From positions 744,001 to 808,000 of the forward strand of contig NZ_JACHJC010000001.1 in NCBI RefSeq assembly GCF_014203425.1: a stretch of DNA of 64,000 bases, given 5' to 3'. A model generated the notes under the pieces. That model searched no databases, was not told the origin of the DNA, and saw only the letters and a list, made by a program, of their open reading frames with translations. Positions 34,850 to 44,877 of the stretch are shown piece after piece. Each line of letters starts with the position of its first letter. Within the stretch, counting starts at the first letter, position 1. The position numbers were made by a program, and so were the translations under genes. The stretch is from Micromonospora echinospora. GTDB taxonomy: Bacteria > Actinomycetota > Actinomycetes > Mycobacteriales > Micromonosporaceae.

Positions 34850-35872
34850 ATGCCCATCGCTTCCCCTGAGGCTTACGCGGAGATGCTGGACCGGGCCAAG
34901 GCCGGCCGGTACGCGTACCCCGCGATCAACGTGACCTCCTCGCAGACGCTGAACGCGGCGCTCAAGGGCTTCGCCGACGCGGAGAGCGACGGCATCATCC
35001 AGGTCTCCACCGGCGGCGCGGAGTACCTGTCCGGCCCGTCCGTGAAGGACATGGTGACCGGCGCGGTGGCGTTCGCCGCGTACGCGCACGAGGTCGCCAA
35101 GAAGTACCCGGTGAACATCGCGCTGCACACCGACCACTGTCCGAAGGACAAGCTGGACAAGTTCGTCCGGCCGCTGATGGCCATCTCCCAGGAGCGCGTC
35201 AAGTCCGGCCAGGAGCCGCTGTTCCAGTCGCACATGTGGGACGGCTCGGCCGTGCCGGTGGCGGAGAACCTGGAGATCGCCGAGCAGCTGCTCGCCGAGG
35301 CCGCCAAGGGCAAGATCGTCCTGGAGATCGAGGTCGGCGTCGTCGGCGGCGAGGAGGACGGCGTCGAGAACGCCATCAACGACAAGCTCTACACCACGGT
35401 CGAGGACGGCCTGGCCATGGTCGACGCGCTCGGCCTGGGCGAGAAGGGCCGCTACATGGCGGCGCTGACCTTCGGCAACGTGCACGGCGTCTACAAGCCG
35501 GGCAACGTCAAGCTGCGCCCCGAGGTGCTCAAGCAGATCCAGGACGCGGTCGGCGCCAAGTACGGCAAGGACAAGCCGCTCAGCCTGGTCTTCCACGGCG
35601 GCTCCGGCTCGCTGCTGTCGGAGATCCGGGAGGCGCTGGACTACGGCGTGGTGAAGATGAACATCGACACCGACACCCAGTACACCTTCACCCGCCCGGT
35701 CGCGGACCACATGCTCCGCAACTACGACGGCGTGCTGAAGGTCGACGGCGAGGTCGGCAACAAGAAGCTGTACGACCCGCGCGTCTGGGGCAAGGCCGCC
35801 GAGGCCGGCATGGCCGCCCGTGTGGTCGAGGCCTGCGAGCACCTGCGCTCCACCGGCACCACCATGAAGTGA
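34850..35872 (+). CDS. fbaA: Class II fructose-bisphosphate aldolase
   Basis: 340 residues. Zinc ligands and catalytic motifs of class II aldolase are present: ALHTDHCPKDKLD, VGVVGGEEDGV, TFGNVHGVYKPGN, LVFHGGSGS and VVKMNIDTDTQY. It cleaves fructose-1,6-bisphosphate in glycolysis and reverses in gluconeogenesis. TAAGGAG is a near-perfect ribosome site nine bases before the ATG. The 160 bases upstream hold the promoter, with no clear operator. A repeat-derived hairpin at 35886-35932 follows the stop and may end transcription. Confidence 0.98.
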   Translation: MPIASPEAYAEMLDRAKAGRYAYPAINVTSSQTLNAALKGFADAESDGIIQVSTGGAEYLSGPSVKDMVTGAVAFAAYAHEVAKKYPVNIALHTDHCPKDKLDKFVRPLMAISQERVKSGQEPLFQSHMWDGSAVPVAENLEIAEQLLAEAAKGKIVLEIEVGVVGGEEDGVENAINDKLYTTVEDGLAMVDALGLGEKGRYMAALTFGNVHGVYKPGNVKLRPEVLKQIQDAVGAKYGKDKPLSLVFHGGSGSLLSEIREALDYGVVKMNIDTDTQYTFTRPVADHMLRNYDGVLKVDGEVGNKKLYDPRVWGKAAEAGMAARVVEACEHLRSTGTTMK

Positions 35873-35884
35873 CACCCCTGATGT

Positions 35885-35964
35885 AAGGAAGGGCCCCTTG
35901 TTAACCGCTGTGGTTAACAAGGGGCCCTTCCTCTACCGGAGGCGTTAAAAGGGGGCCCTTCCTT
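35885..35964. repeat. GTTAAnAAGGGGCCCTTCCT repeat, copy 2 (three units)
   Basis: One unit on the minus strand followed by two on the plus strand. The first two form a perfect 21-bp hairpin (35886-35906 with 35912-35932, loop GCTGT). The last unit ends at the stop codon of the convergent LOG-like gene. Position and strength suggest it also works as a terminator between fbaA and that gene. Confidence 0.92.
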
Positions 35965-37176
35965 TCACCGCACCAGGAGGGTGACTGCCTCGCGGGCGTC
36001 GTCGGTCAGGTGGATCGTGTGCGACAGGTCGCCGAACGGGGACGCGGCGAACAGCGGCCGCAGCAGCGACTCCACCGGCAACTCCGTGGTCCAGTACGTG
36101 CGGTCCAGGAAGACGTACGCCCCGCTCGCCCCGTCTGTGCCGTAGAACGTCTTCGTGGCCGCCTGGAACACCTCCTGCACGGTGCCGGCCCGGCCGGGCG
36201 CGAACACGATGCCGCCCCGGGCCAGCCGCAGGATCGTGTCCTCCCGGATGGCGTTGGAGAAGTACTTGGCGATCCGGCCCGCGAACAGGTTCGCCGGCTC
36301 GTGGCCGTACAGCCAGGTGGGGATGGCCAGCCCGCCGGAACGGGCCCACTCGGTGCCGGGCGCCGACGGGCGGGGCGAGGGCAGCGACGGGCCGTCCGCG
36401 TACCGCTTGCGCACCGCCAGCGCCGCCGCCGTGTACCGCTCGTGGTCGGTGAAGTCCGGCGCGACGGCGAGCGTGTCGATCGCGGCGGACAGCTCCTCGG
36501 CCGGCCAGGCCGCGAGGAACGCGCCGAGGTTCGCCGCCTCCATCACGCCGGGACCGCCGCCGGTCACCACTAGGCGGTCGGCCCGCGCCAGCTCCCAGCC
36601 CAGCACCGCCGCCATCCGGTACGCGGCGCTGCCGCGCTCTACCGCGTGCCCGCCCATCACACCCACCACCGACTGCGGCCCGTGCGCGGCCAGCCACGAC
36701 CGGGTGGCGTCGGCGAGCGCGTTGTCCACGCCGTGGTCGTGCAGCCGCTGACCGAGCGCCTCGCGTACGTCCGGCAGCGCGCCGCCGTGCGCCCGGAAGT
36801 GCGCGTACACCCGGGTGTCGTACATCCCGGCGAACCCGCCCTCGGCGAACCCGGCGGCCAGCTCGTCGGCGGTGTAGAGGTGCGACGGCTGGGTCGGGTA
36901 GGGCAGCCCGGAGAAGGGCGGGACCACGTTGGCGCCCCGCCGGACCAGGTCCGCGCCCACCTCGCGGCCGGCGAAGCGGCAGCCCACGAAGAGCGTGCCG
37001 GTGACGTCGACGTCGCGCAGGTCGGGAACCGGGTCGAGGTCGAGGCGGAGGCCCTGCACGGTCAGCCCGGCCAGGGTCCCTCCGGCCAGCCGCTGCTCGA
37101 ACGCGGTGCGGGTCTCGATCTCGTTGACGTGGGGGGCGTGCGGCTCGATGACGTCCGCGGGTGGTGGGGTCGGCAC
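35965..37176 (-). CDS. LOG-family Rossmann protein, altered motif
   Basis: About 403 residues from the GTG at 37176, with AGGA upstream. An N-terminal domain of about 160 residues precedes a LOG/TIGR00730-like Rossmann fold (VVGVMGGHAVERGS, VVTGGGPGVMEAANLGA). The second LOG motif, usually PGGxGTxxE, reads PGRAGTVQE. LOG proteins are nucleotide 5'-monophosphate phosphoribohydrolases. The Gly-to-Arg change beside the active site may alter or abolish this activity. The N-terminal domain (DVTGTLFVGCRFAG) is unfamiliar. Confidence 0.83.
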   Translation of the reverse strand: MPTPPPADVIEPHAPHVNEIETRTAFEQRLAGGTLAGLTVQGLRLDLDPVPDLRDVDVTGTLFVGCRFAGREVGADLVRRGANVVPPFSGLPYPTQPSHLYTADELAAGFAEGGFAGMYDTRVYAHFRAHGGALPDVREALGQRLHDHGVDNALADATRSWLAAHGPQSVVGVMGGHAVERGSAAYRMAAVLGWELARADRLVVTGGGPGVMEAANLGAFLAAWPAEELSAAIDTLAVAPDFTDHERYTAAALAVRKRYADGPSLPSPRPSAPGTEWARSGGLAIPTWLYGHEPANLFAGRIAKYFSNAIREDTILRLARGGIVFAPGRAGTVQEVFQAATKTFYGTDGASGAYVFLDRTYWTTELPVESLLRPLFAASPFGDLSHTIHLTDDAREAVTLLVR

Positions 37177-37226
37177 CCCGTCATCCTGCCCCCGCACGGC
37201 AAGGGCCGAAACTGGGGCGGGAACGA

Positions 37227-37259
37227 CAGGAGCCCGGCGGGCACGCCGCCGGGCTCCTG
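37227..37259. terminator. Hairpin upstream of LOG-like gene
   Basis: A 14-bp perfect stem (CAGGAGCCCGGCGG with CCGCCGGGCTCCTG) has a 5-base loop. It lies in the 261-base gap (37177-37437) between divergent genes. The remainder of the gap holds an AT-richer patch (37287-37310) that may carry a promoter for the DUF3151 gene. No other feature was seen. Confidence 0.6.
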
Positions 37260-37437
37260 CGTAACCGGGTCCTGGGGAGGCTCCGGATCTGTATTTGTAG
37301 TGCAAGAACCACGCCGGCGGCATGGGCCGCGGGTACGTGCGCTCCCGCCGCAGGCGTGACGAAACCCTCAGCCGTTCAGCCAACCGTACGGGCGAGGCCC
37401 CTCGCGTACCCGAGGGCGAAGCGGGTTGAATGGGGCG

Positions 37438-37866
37438 ATGCAGAACCTGTTGCCTGAGCCACCGGCCACCCTGCTCCCGACCCACGAGGAGGCCGACGCC
37501 GCGCTGGCGGCGGCGGCCGAGCAGGGCACCGACGAGGCGTACGCCGAGGTCGCGGCCCGCTTCCCGACCTACAGCGCGGCCTGGGGGGCGCTGGCCGGCC
37601 GCTCGCTCGCCGCGGGTCAGGTCGTGACGGCGTACGCGTACGCCCGCACCGGCTACCACCGGGGCCTGGACCAGCTGCGCCGCAGCGGCTGGAAGGGCCA
37701 CGGCCCGGTGCCCTGGTCGCACGCGCCCAACCAGGGCTTCCTGCGCTGCCTCTACGTGCTGTCCCGCGCCGCGGGGGAGATCGGTGAGGCGGACGAGGCG
37801 GCCCGCTGCGCCCAGTTCCTCCGCGACTGCGACCCGGCCGCCGGGGACGCGCTGTCCGGCGACTGA
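37438..37866 (+). CDS. DUF3151 family protein
   Basis: 142 residues, soluble and helical. Conserved DUF3151 stretches: LPTHEEADAALAAAAEQGTD, FPTYSAAWGALAGRSLA, YARTGYHRGLDQLRRSGWKG, and VPWSHAPNQGFLRCLYVL. The gene is typically found near fba and purA in actinobacteria, as here. Function is unknown. ATG at 37438; a terminator hairpin follows. Confidence 0.92.
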   Translation: MQNLLPEPPATLLPTHEEADAALAAAAEQGTDEAYAEVAARFPTYSAAWGALAGRSLAAGQVVTAYAYARTGYHRGLDQLRRSGWKGHGPVPWSHAPNQGFLRCLYVLSRAAGEIGEADEAARCAQFLRDCDPAAGDALSGD

Positions 37867-37873
37867 CCCGCCC

Positions 37874-37907
37874 CGCGACGGCCGGCATCTTGCGGCCGGC
37901 CGTCGCG
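37874..37907. terminator. Bidirectional terminator hairpin
   Basis: A 12-bp stem (CGCGACGGCCGG with CCGGCCGTCGCG) lies 8 bases after the DUF3151 stop and 8 bases before the stop of the convergent ATPase gene. Confidence 0.85.
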
Positions 37908-37914
37908 TCCGTCC

Positions 37915-39846
37915 CTACAGCCCTTCCGCCACCGACGCGGCGATCTTCAGCCAGGCGTCGCGGGTGGCGGAGGAGAGCTGCCCGTACCGCAGCGGCTCGC
38001 CGGTGTCGATGAGCCGCTCGTACGGCGCCAGCAGCACCGCCCGGGTCCGGGCCGCGAAGTGGGCCTGGATGGCCGGCAGGTCGATCTCCTTGCGGGACGG
38101 CGGCATCGACACCACTGTCACGGCCTGCCGGACCAGCCGCTGCCGGCCGCTCTGCTCCAGGTGGTCGAGCATCCGGGCGGCGGTCTCGGCCGAGTCGTTG
38201 CGGGCCGACATGGTCACCACGAGCTGGTCGGTGGCGTCCATCGCGGCCTGCCAGTTCTGCGCCCGGACGTTGTTCCCGGTGTCCACGAAGATCAGCTTGT
38301 AGAACCGGCTGACCACCTCGCGGATCTCCGCGAACGCGGCAGCGGTGAGCATCTCGCCGCCGGTCGCCGACTCGTCCGAGGCGAGCACGTCGAACATGCC
38401 CTCGCCCTGCGAGCGGACGTACTGCGACAGGTCGCCGACCCGGCCGTGCGGCCCCTGGAACTGGGCCAGGTCACGCAGCATGTCGCGCACCGTACGGGCG
38501 TGGAAGTCCTGCTGCGCCCGCATGCCGAGGGTGCCCTGGGTCTCGTTGTTGTCCCAGGCCAGCACGTATCCGCCGCGCTTCTGGCCGAACGTCATGGCGA
38601 GCAGCAGGATGGCCACCGTCTTGCCGGCGCCGCCCTTCGGGTTGACCACTGTCACCTGGCGCAGCCCGCCGAAGTTGCGGCGGACCATCTCGATGTCGCG
38701 CTTCACCTCCTGCTCGTGCCGCCCGGGCGCGAGCCGGACCAGCCCGATCTTGTTGACCACCGCGCGTACGCCCATGGTTGCCACCGGGTCGACCGGGCGG
38801 ACGTGGCGGCGGCGGGCGAAGTCCTCGGCGGTCGGTGGCACCGCCTGCTGCGGCGTCCAGCTTTGCTCCGGGTACGCCGGCGGGGGCGCGGCCGGACCGG
38901 ACACCGGCGGGGCGGTCGCCTGCGGTGGCACCGGGGCGCCCGGCTGCGGCGCGCCTGCCTGCGGTGGGCCGGCCTGCGGCGTCCAGCCGGGCGGCGGGTA
39001 CCAGCCGGGCTGGCCGGGTTGCGGCTGGTACCCGGCCTGGGGGTAGCCGTTGCCGTAAGGCGAGGGCGGCGCCGGCACGCCCGGCGACGGTGGGAACGGC
39101 CCGAGGCGCGGCGGTTCCGGCGCGGGCTCACCCGACAGTGGCGTGTCCGGCCCGTGCGACGAGGCCCCGGTGACCGACGCCCGGCCGGAGGCCGGGGCGG
39201 TGTCGGGCGGCGGGAGCGGTGTTCCGGTGACCGAGGCCCGGCCGGAGACGGTGCCGTCGGCCCGCACGACCCTCGGCGCGTCGGTGCCGGGCGTGGCGCC
39301 GTCAGCGGGAGCGGGGTCCGGCGCGGAGTCGGCGGTGGCTCGCTGCGGCGGCTGGGCCCACGGCGACGCCGCCCGGCCGTTCCCGCCGCCCTCGCCGTCC
39401 GGGTCGGCCGTTTCCGGCGTGGCGGCCGAGTGCGCCGTTGTCCGCGTGTCGTTCGGGTCGGCTGTTGTCCGCATGTCAGCCGGGTTGACCGACGTCCGCG
39501 TGGCGGCCGCGCCGGGATCGGGCGCGGCCTGCGATGTGGGATACGCGGCGGCCGTGACCGGTGAGCCGGGTGACGCTGGCCCCGGCTGGGCCGGCGCCGG
39601 GCCGGAAGGCGGCTGGTCGAGCGTGAACGGCAGGTCCAGGTCGACCGCGGGCGCCGGTGGCCCCGGGACGTCCGCCGCCGACGGCGTGGCAGCGTCGGCC
39701 GGTGGGAGCGGCCAGGGTACGGCCGCCCAGGGCGGGGCGGTGACCGCCGCACCGTCGGTCTCCTCCGGCGGCCAGAGCGGCTCGACGTCCCGCTCCGGCA
39801 CCTGCCCTCGACCCGGCACGTGGGCCCGGTCGTCGTTGTCGTGCAC
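37915..39846 (-). CDS. EspI-like Pro-rich MinD/ParA ATPase
   Basis: About 643 residues from the GTG at 39846, behind GGGGAGGAACC. Residues 1 to about 350 are disordered and rich in Pro, Ala and Gly (YQPQPGQPGWYPPPGW). The C-terminal 290 residues form a ParA/MinD-type ATPase with VTVVNPKGGAGKTVAILLLA, a switch region (VDTGNNVRAQNWQAAMDATD) and a C-terminal helix. Pro-rich tail plus ATPase is the architecture of EspI (Rv3876) of ESX secretion loci. No ESX genes are nearby, so it may serve an unlinked secretion system or another positioning role. Confidence 0.85.
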   Translation of the reverse strand: MHDNDDRAHVPGRGQVPERDVEPLWPPEETDGAAVTAPPWAAVPWPLPPADAATPSAADVPGPPAPAVDLDLPFTLDQPPSGPAPAQPGPASPGSPVTAAAYPTSQAAPDPGAAATRTSVNPADMRTTADPNDTRTTAHSAATPETADPDGEGGGNGRAASPWAQPPQRATADSAPDPAPADGATPGTDAPRVVRADGTVSGRASVTGTPLPPPDTAPASGRASVTGASSHGPDTPLSGEPAPEPPRLGPFPPSPGVPAPPSPYGNGYPQAGYQPQPGQPGWYPPPGWTPQAGPPQAGAPQPGAPVPPQATAPPVSGPAAPPPAYPEQSWTPQQAVPPTAEDFARRRHVRPVDPVATMGVRAVVNKIGLVRLAPGRHEQEVKRDIEMVRRNFGGLRQVTVVNPKGGAGKTVAILLLAMTFGQKRGGYVLAWDNNETQGTLGMRAQQDFHARTVRDMLRDLAQFQGPHGRVGDLSQYVRSQGEGMFDVLASDESATGGEMLTAAAFAEIREVVSRFYKLIFVDTGNNVRAQNWQAAMDATDQLVVTMSARNDSAETAARMLDHLEQSGRQRLVRQAVTVVSMPPSRKEIDLPAIQAHFAARTRAVLLAPYERLIDTGEPLRYGQLSSATRDAWLKIAASVAEGL

Positions 39847-39923
39847 CACGGTTCCTCCCCATTCCTTCCGCCGAGGATAGGCGGTACGGCCAGCGGCGCG
39901 AGCCGGGCGGGGATCGACCGAGG

Positions 39924-42334
<2,411 letters not shown>

Positions 42335-42386
42335 CCCCTCCCCGGGCCCTCGGCCCTCCCGGTCCTCGGGCCCTCCGGGCCCCACA

Positions 42387-42451
42387 CCGGTGATCAAGGA
42401 GTTTGTGTCCAGTCCGGCGTCGGATCCGGACACAAACTCCTTGATCACCGG
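42387..42451. repeat. GTGATCAAGGAGTTTG inverted repeat, copy 1
   Basis: Arms of 24 perfect bases (42387-42410 and 42428-42451) around a 17-base loop. The arm core is GTGATCAAGGAGTTTGTGTC. It sits after purA and before the AbiEi-like gene. Further copies lie at 43487-43547 and 62528-62588. Confidence 0.92.
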
Positions 42452-42558
42452 GGCGGGTGGGCACGGGGTGGAGGCGGGACGGGCTGCAGGAGGGCGGTTG
42501 TCCACAGGGTTGTCCACAGGGGTGTCGGCTGTGGGGTGGCGCGGGGGAGCCTGCGCGT

Positions 42559-43491
42559 GTGGGTGGATTCGACGAGCTGACGCGGCTGGCCGCCGGGCAG
42601 GGCGGGTTTGTCACCGCTGGGCAGGCGTTGCGCCTGGGCCTCGGCCGGGAGCAGATCCGGTACCTCGTCCGGGCCGGACGATGGACGCGCGTCTCGCGCG
42701 GCTGCTACCTCCCGTCCGCAGGGTCGACGGCGGTGGTGCTGCGGCGTGTCCGCATCCGCGCCGCGATCGCGAGCCTGGGGCAGGGCGCGGTCGCCGTACT
42801 CGACACCGCCGCCGAACTGCACGGCATCAGCGGCCTTGCGCCGACGGCGGCGATCCACGTCTCGGTGCCACCCGGTCGGCCGCACGTGCAGCGCCGGGCG
42901 GAGCCGGGACTGACGGTGCACCAGTTGACGCTCGCCGACGCGGACGTGTGCCGGGCCAGCGGCGTACCGGTCACCACACCGGCGCGGACCGTTGCCGACG
43001 TGTTGCTGCGGGCTCGGCGCTACCCGGCGGTGTGCGTTCTCGACTCCGCGCTCAACCAGGGGATCCTGGCCGAGGACGACCTGTACCTGGTGCTGGCGCA
43101 TCTCGCGGGACGCCGAGGGGCGGTCGCCGCGCGGGGGTACCTGGCCGAGGCGGACGGCCGGGCGCAGTCGCCCCTGGAGACGCGCGCCCGGCTCCGGTGT
43201 GTCGACGGCGGCGTCCCGCCGGACGCCCTCCAACTGCCGGTCCGGGACGAGGACGGTTACCTGCTCGGCATCGGGGACCTGGCCTGGCGGGGCGCACGCC
43301 TGATCGCCGAGGCGGACGGCCGGGCCCCGCACCTGACCCCCGAGGCGGTCTACGCCGACCGCTTCCGGCAGAACCGCCTGGTCAACGCCGGCTGGCGAAT
43401 CCTCCGCTTCACCTGGTCCGACACCCTGCGCCCCGACTACATCCCCCAGACGGTCAGACGCGCCCTGCGCCAGAGCCGCCAGCGCGGTTGA
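42559..43491 (+). CDS. AbiEi-like winged-helix/DUF559-type nuclease protein
   Basis: About 310 residues from the GTG at 42559 (GGGGGAG upstream). The N-terminus is a winged helix of the AbiEi antitoxin type (GFVTAGQALRLGLGREQIRY, RAGRWTRVSRGCYLP). The middle (VTTPARTVADVLLRARRYPA) is typical of that family. The C-terminus resembles the DUF559/Vsr-like PD-(D/E)xK domain (GIGDLAWRGARLIAEADG, RQNRLVNAGWRILRFTW). No AbiEii toxin gene is adjacent. The stop codon lies within a palindromic repeat. The function is probably DNA-related but unproven. Confidence 0.78.
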   Translation: MGGFDELTRLAAGQGGFVTAGQALRLGLGREQIRYLVRAGRWTRVSRGCYLPSAGSTAVVLRRVRIRAAIASLGQGAVAVLDTAAELHGISGLAPTAAIHVSVPPGRPHVQRRAEPGLTVHQLTLADADVCRASGVPVTTPARTVADVLLRARRYPAVCVLDSALNQGILAEDDLYLVLAHLAGRRGAVAARGYLAEADGRAQSPLETRARLRCVDGGVPPDALQLPVRDEDGYLLGIGDLAWRGARLIAEADGRAPHLTPEAVYADRFRQNRLVNAGWRILRFTWSDTLRPDYIPQTVRRALRQSRQRG

Positions 43492-43547
43492 TCAAGGAGT
43501 TTGCGGACTCCCGCCCCCGAATCTGGGACGCAAACTCCTTGATCAAC
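43487..43547. repeat. GTTGATCAAGGAGTTTG inverted repeat, copy 2
   Basis: Arms of 19 perfect bases (43487-43505 and 43529-43547). The stop codon of the AbiEi-like gene (TGA, 43489-43491) is part of the left arm. The element ends 35 bases before the purD start and may separate the two genes' transcription. Confidence 0.92.
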
Positions 43548-43582
43548 GGGGTGGGGTGGGGTGGTCAGTAGGATGCGGGGTC

Positions 43583-44830
43583 GTGCGCGTACTTCTTGTG
43601 GGTGGTGGTGGGCGGGAGCACGCTCTCGCGCTCGGACTCGCCGGGGATCCGGCTGTCGAGGCGCTCGTCGCGGCTCCGGGGAATCCGGGGATCGCGGCCG
43701 TGGCGCAGCTGCGGGAGGTGACACCCACCGACCCGGCCGCCGTGGCGGCCCTCGCCGTCGAGGTCGCGGCGGACCTGGTGGTCATCGGGCCGGAGGCGCC
43801 GCTGGTGGCGGGCGTCGCCGACGCGGTACGTGCCAAGGGCATCGCGGTGTTCGGCCCGAGCGCGGAGGCGGCCCGGCTGGAGGGCTCGAAGACGTTCGCG
43901 AAGGACGTGATGACCGCCGCCGGCGTGCCGACCGCCCGCGCGTACACCTGTGACGACGCGGCGGCCGTGGCGCGGGCGCTGGACGAGTTCGGCGCGCCGT
44001 ACGTGGTGAAGGACGATGGGCTCGCCGCCGGCAAGGGCGTGGTGGTGACCGACGACCGGGCCGCCGCCGAGCGGCACGCCGCGGAGTGCGGCCGGGTGGT
44101 GATCGAGGAGTACCTGTCCGGCCCCGAGGTCTCCCTGTTCGTGGTCACCGACGGCGAGGCGGCGGTGCCGCTGCTGCCCGCGCAGGACTTCAAGCGCGTC
44201 GGCGACGGTGACACCGGCCCGAACACGGGCGGGATGGGCGCGTACGCGCCGCTGCCGTGGGCCCCGCCGAACCTGGTGGACGACGTGATGCGCGACGTGG
44301 TGCACCCGACGCTCGCCGAGCTGCGCCGCCGGGGCACCCCGTTCGCCGGCCTGCTCTACGTGGGACTGGCGATCACCCCGTCCGGTCCGCGCGTGATCGA
44401 GTTCAACGCGCGCTTCGGCGATCCGGAGACCCAGGTGGTGCTCGCCCTGCTGGAGACGCCGCTGGGCGGGCTGCTGCACGCCGCAGCCACCGGCACGCTG
44501 GGCGCGCACCCGCCGCTGCGCTGGCGCGACGGTGCGGCGGTCACCGTCGTGGTGGCGGCCGAGGGCTACCCGGCGGGCCCGCGTACCGGTGACGTGATCA
44601 CCGGCGTGGACCGCGCCGGGATCATCCACGCCGGGACCCGCCGCGACGCCGACGGCACGTTGCGGTCCGCTGGGGGCCGGGTCCTCTGCGGTACGGCGAC
44701 CGGCCCGGACCTGGCCGCCGCGCGCGACGCCGCCTACGAGTTGGTACGCGAGGTCGAGCTGGCCGGTTCCCACCACCGCACCGACATCGCGGCGGCGGCG
44801 GTGGACGGCCGGATCACGCTTCCCGGCTGA
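43583..44830 (+). CDS. purD: Phosphoribosylamine-glycine ligase PurD
   Basis: 415 residues from the GTG at 43583. ATP-grasp enzyme: VLLVGGGGREHALA at the N-terminus, ATP-grasp loop KDDGLAAGKGVVVT, PLLPAQDFKRVGDGDTGPNT, and the metal-binding EFNARFGDPETQVVL. It forms GAR from phosphoribosylamine and glycine in purine synthesis. AGGA lies nine or so bases upstream. Its TGA is part of a shared terminator with the convergent ligase gene. Confidence 0.98.
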   Translation: MRVLLVGGGGREHALALGLAGDPAVEALVAAPGNPGIAAVAQLREVTPTDPAAVAALAVEVAADLVVIGPEAPLVAGVADAVRAKGIAVFGPSAEAARLEGSKTFAKDVMTAAGVPTARAYTCDDAAAVARALDEFGAPYVVKDDGLAAGKGVVVTDDRAAAERHAAECGRVVIEEYLSGPEVSLFVVTDGEAAVPLLPAQDFKRVGDGDTGPNTGGMGAYAPLPWAPPNLVDDVMRDVVHPTLAELRRRGTPFAGLLYVGLAITPSGPRVIEFNARFGDPETQVVLALLETPLGGLLHAAATGTLGAHPPLRWRDGAAVTVVVAAEGYPAGPRTGDVITGVDRAGIIHAGTRRDADGTLRSAGGRVLCGTATGPDLAAARDAAYELVREVELAGSHHRTDIAAAAVDGRITLPG

Positions 44831-44877
44831 CGGGCGGCGCCCCGCGGCGGGACCGGCTCGCGGGGCGCCGCCCGTCA
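44828..44877. terminator. Bidirectional terminator built from two stop codons
   Basis: A 19-bp perfect stem (44828-44846 with 44859-44877) around a 12-base loop. The outermost bases of each arm are the TGA codons of purD and of the convergent acyl-CoA ligase gene. Confidence 0.92.

Noticed and set aside
37177..37437. tRNA gene in the intergenic gap
   Set aside because: No T-arm sequence or cloverleaf could be drawn; only a terminator-like hairpin is present.
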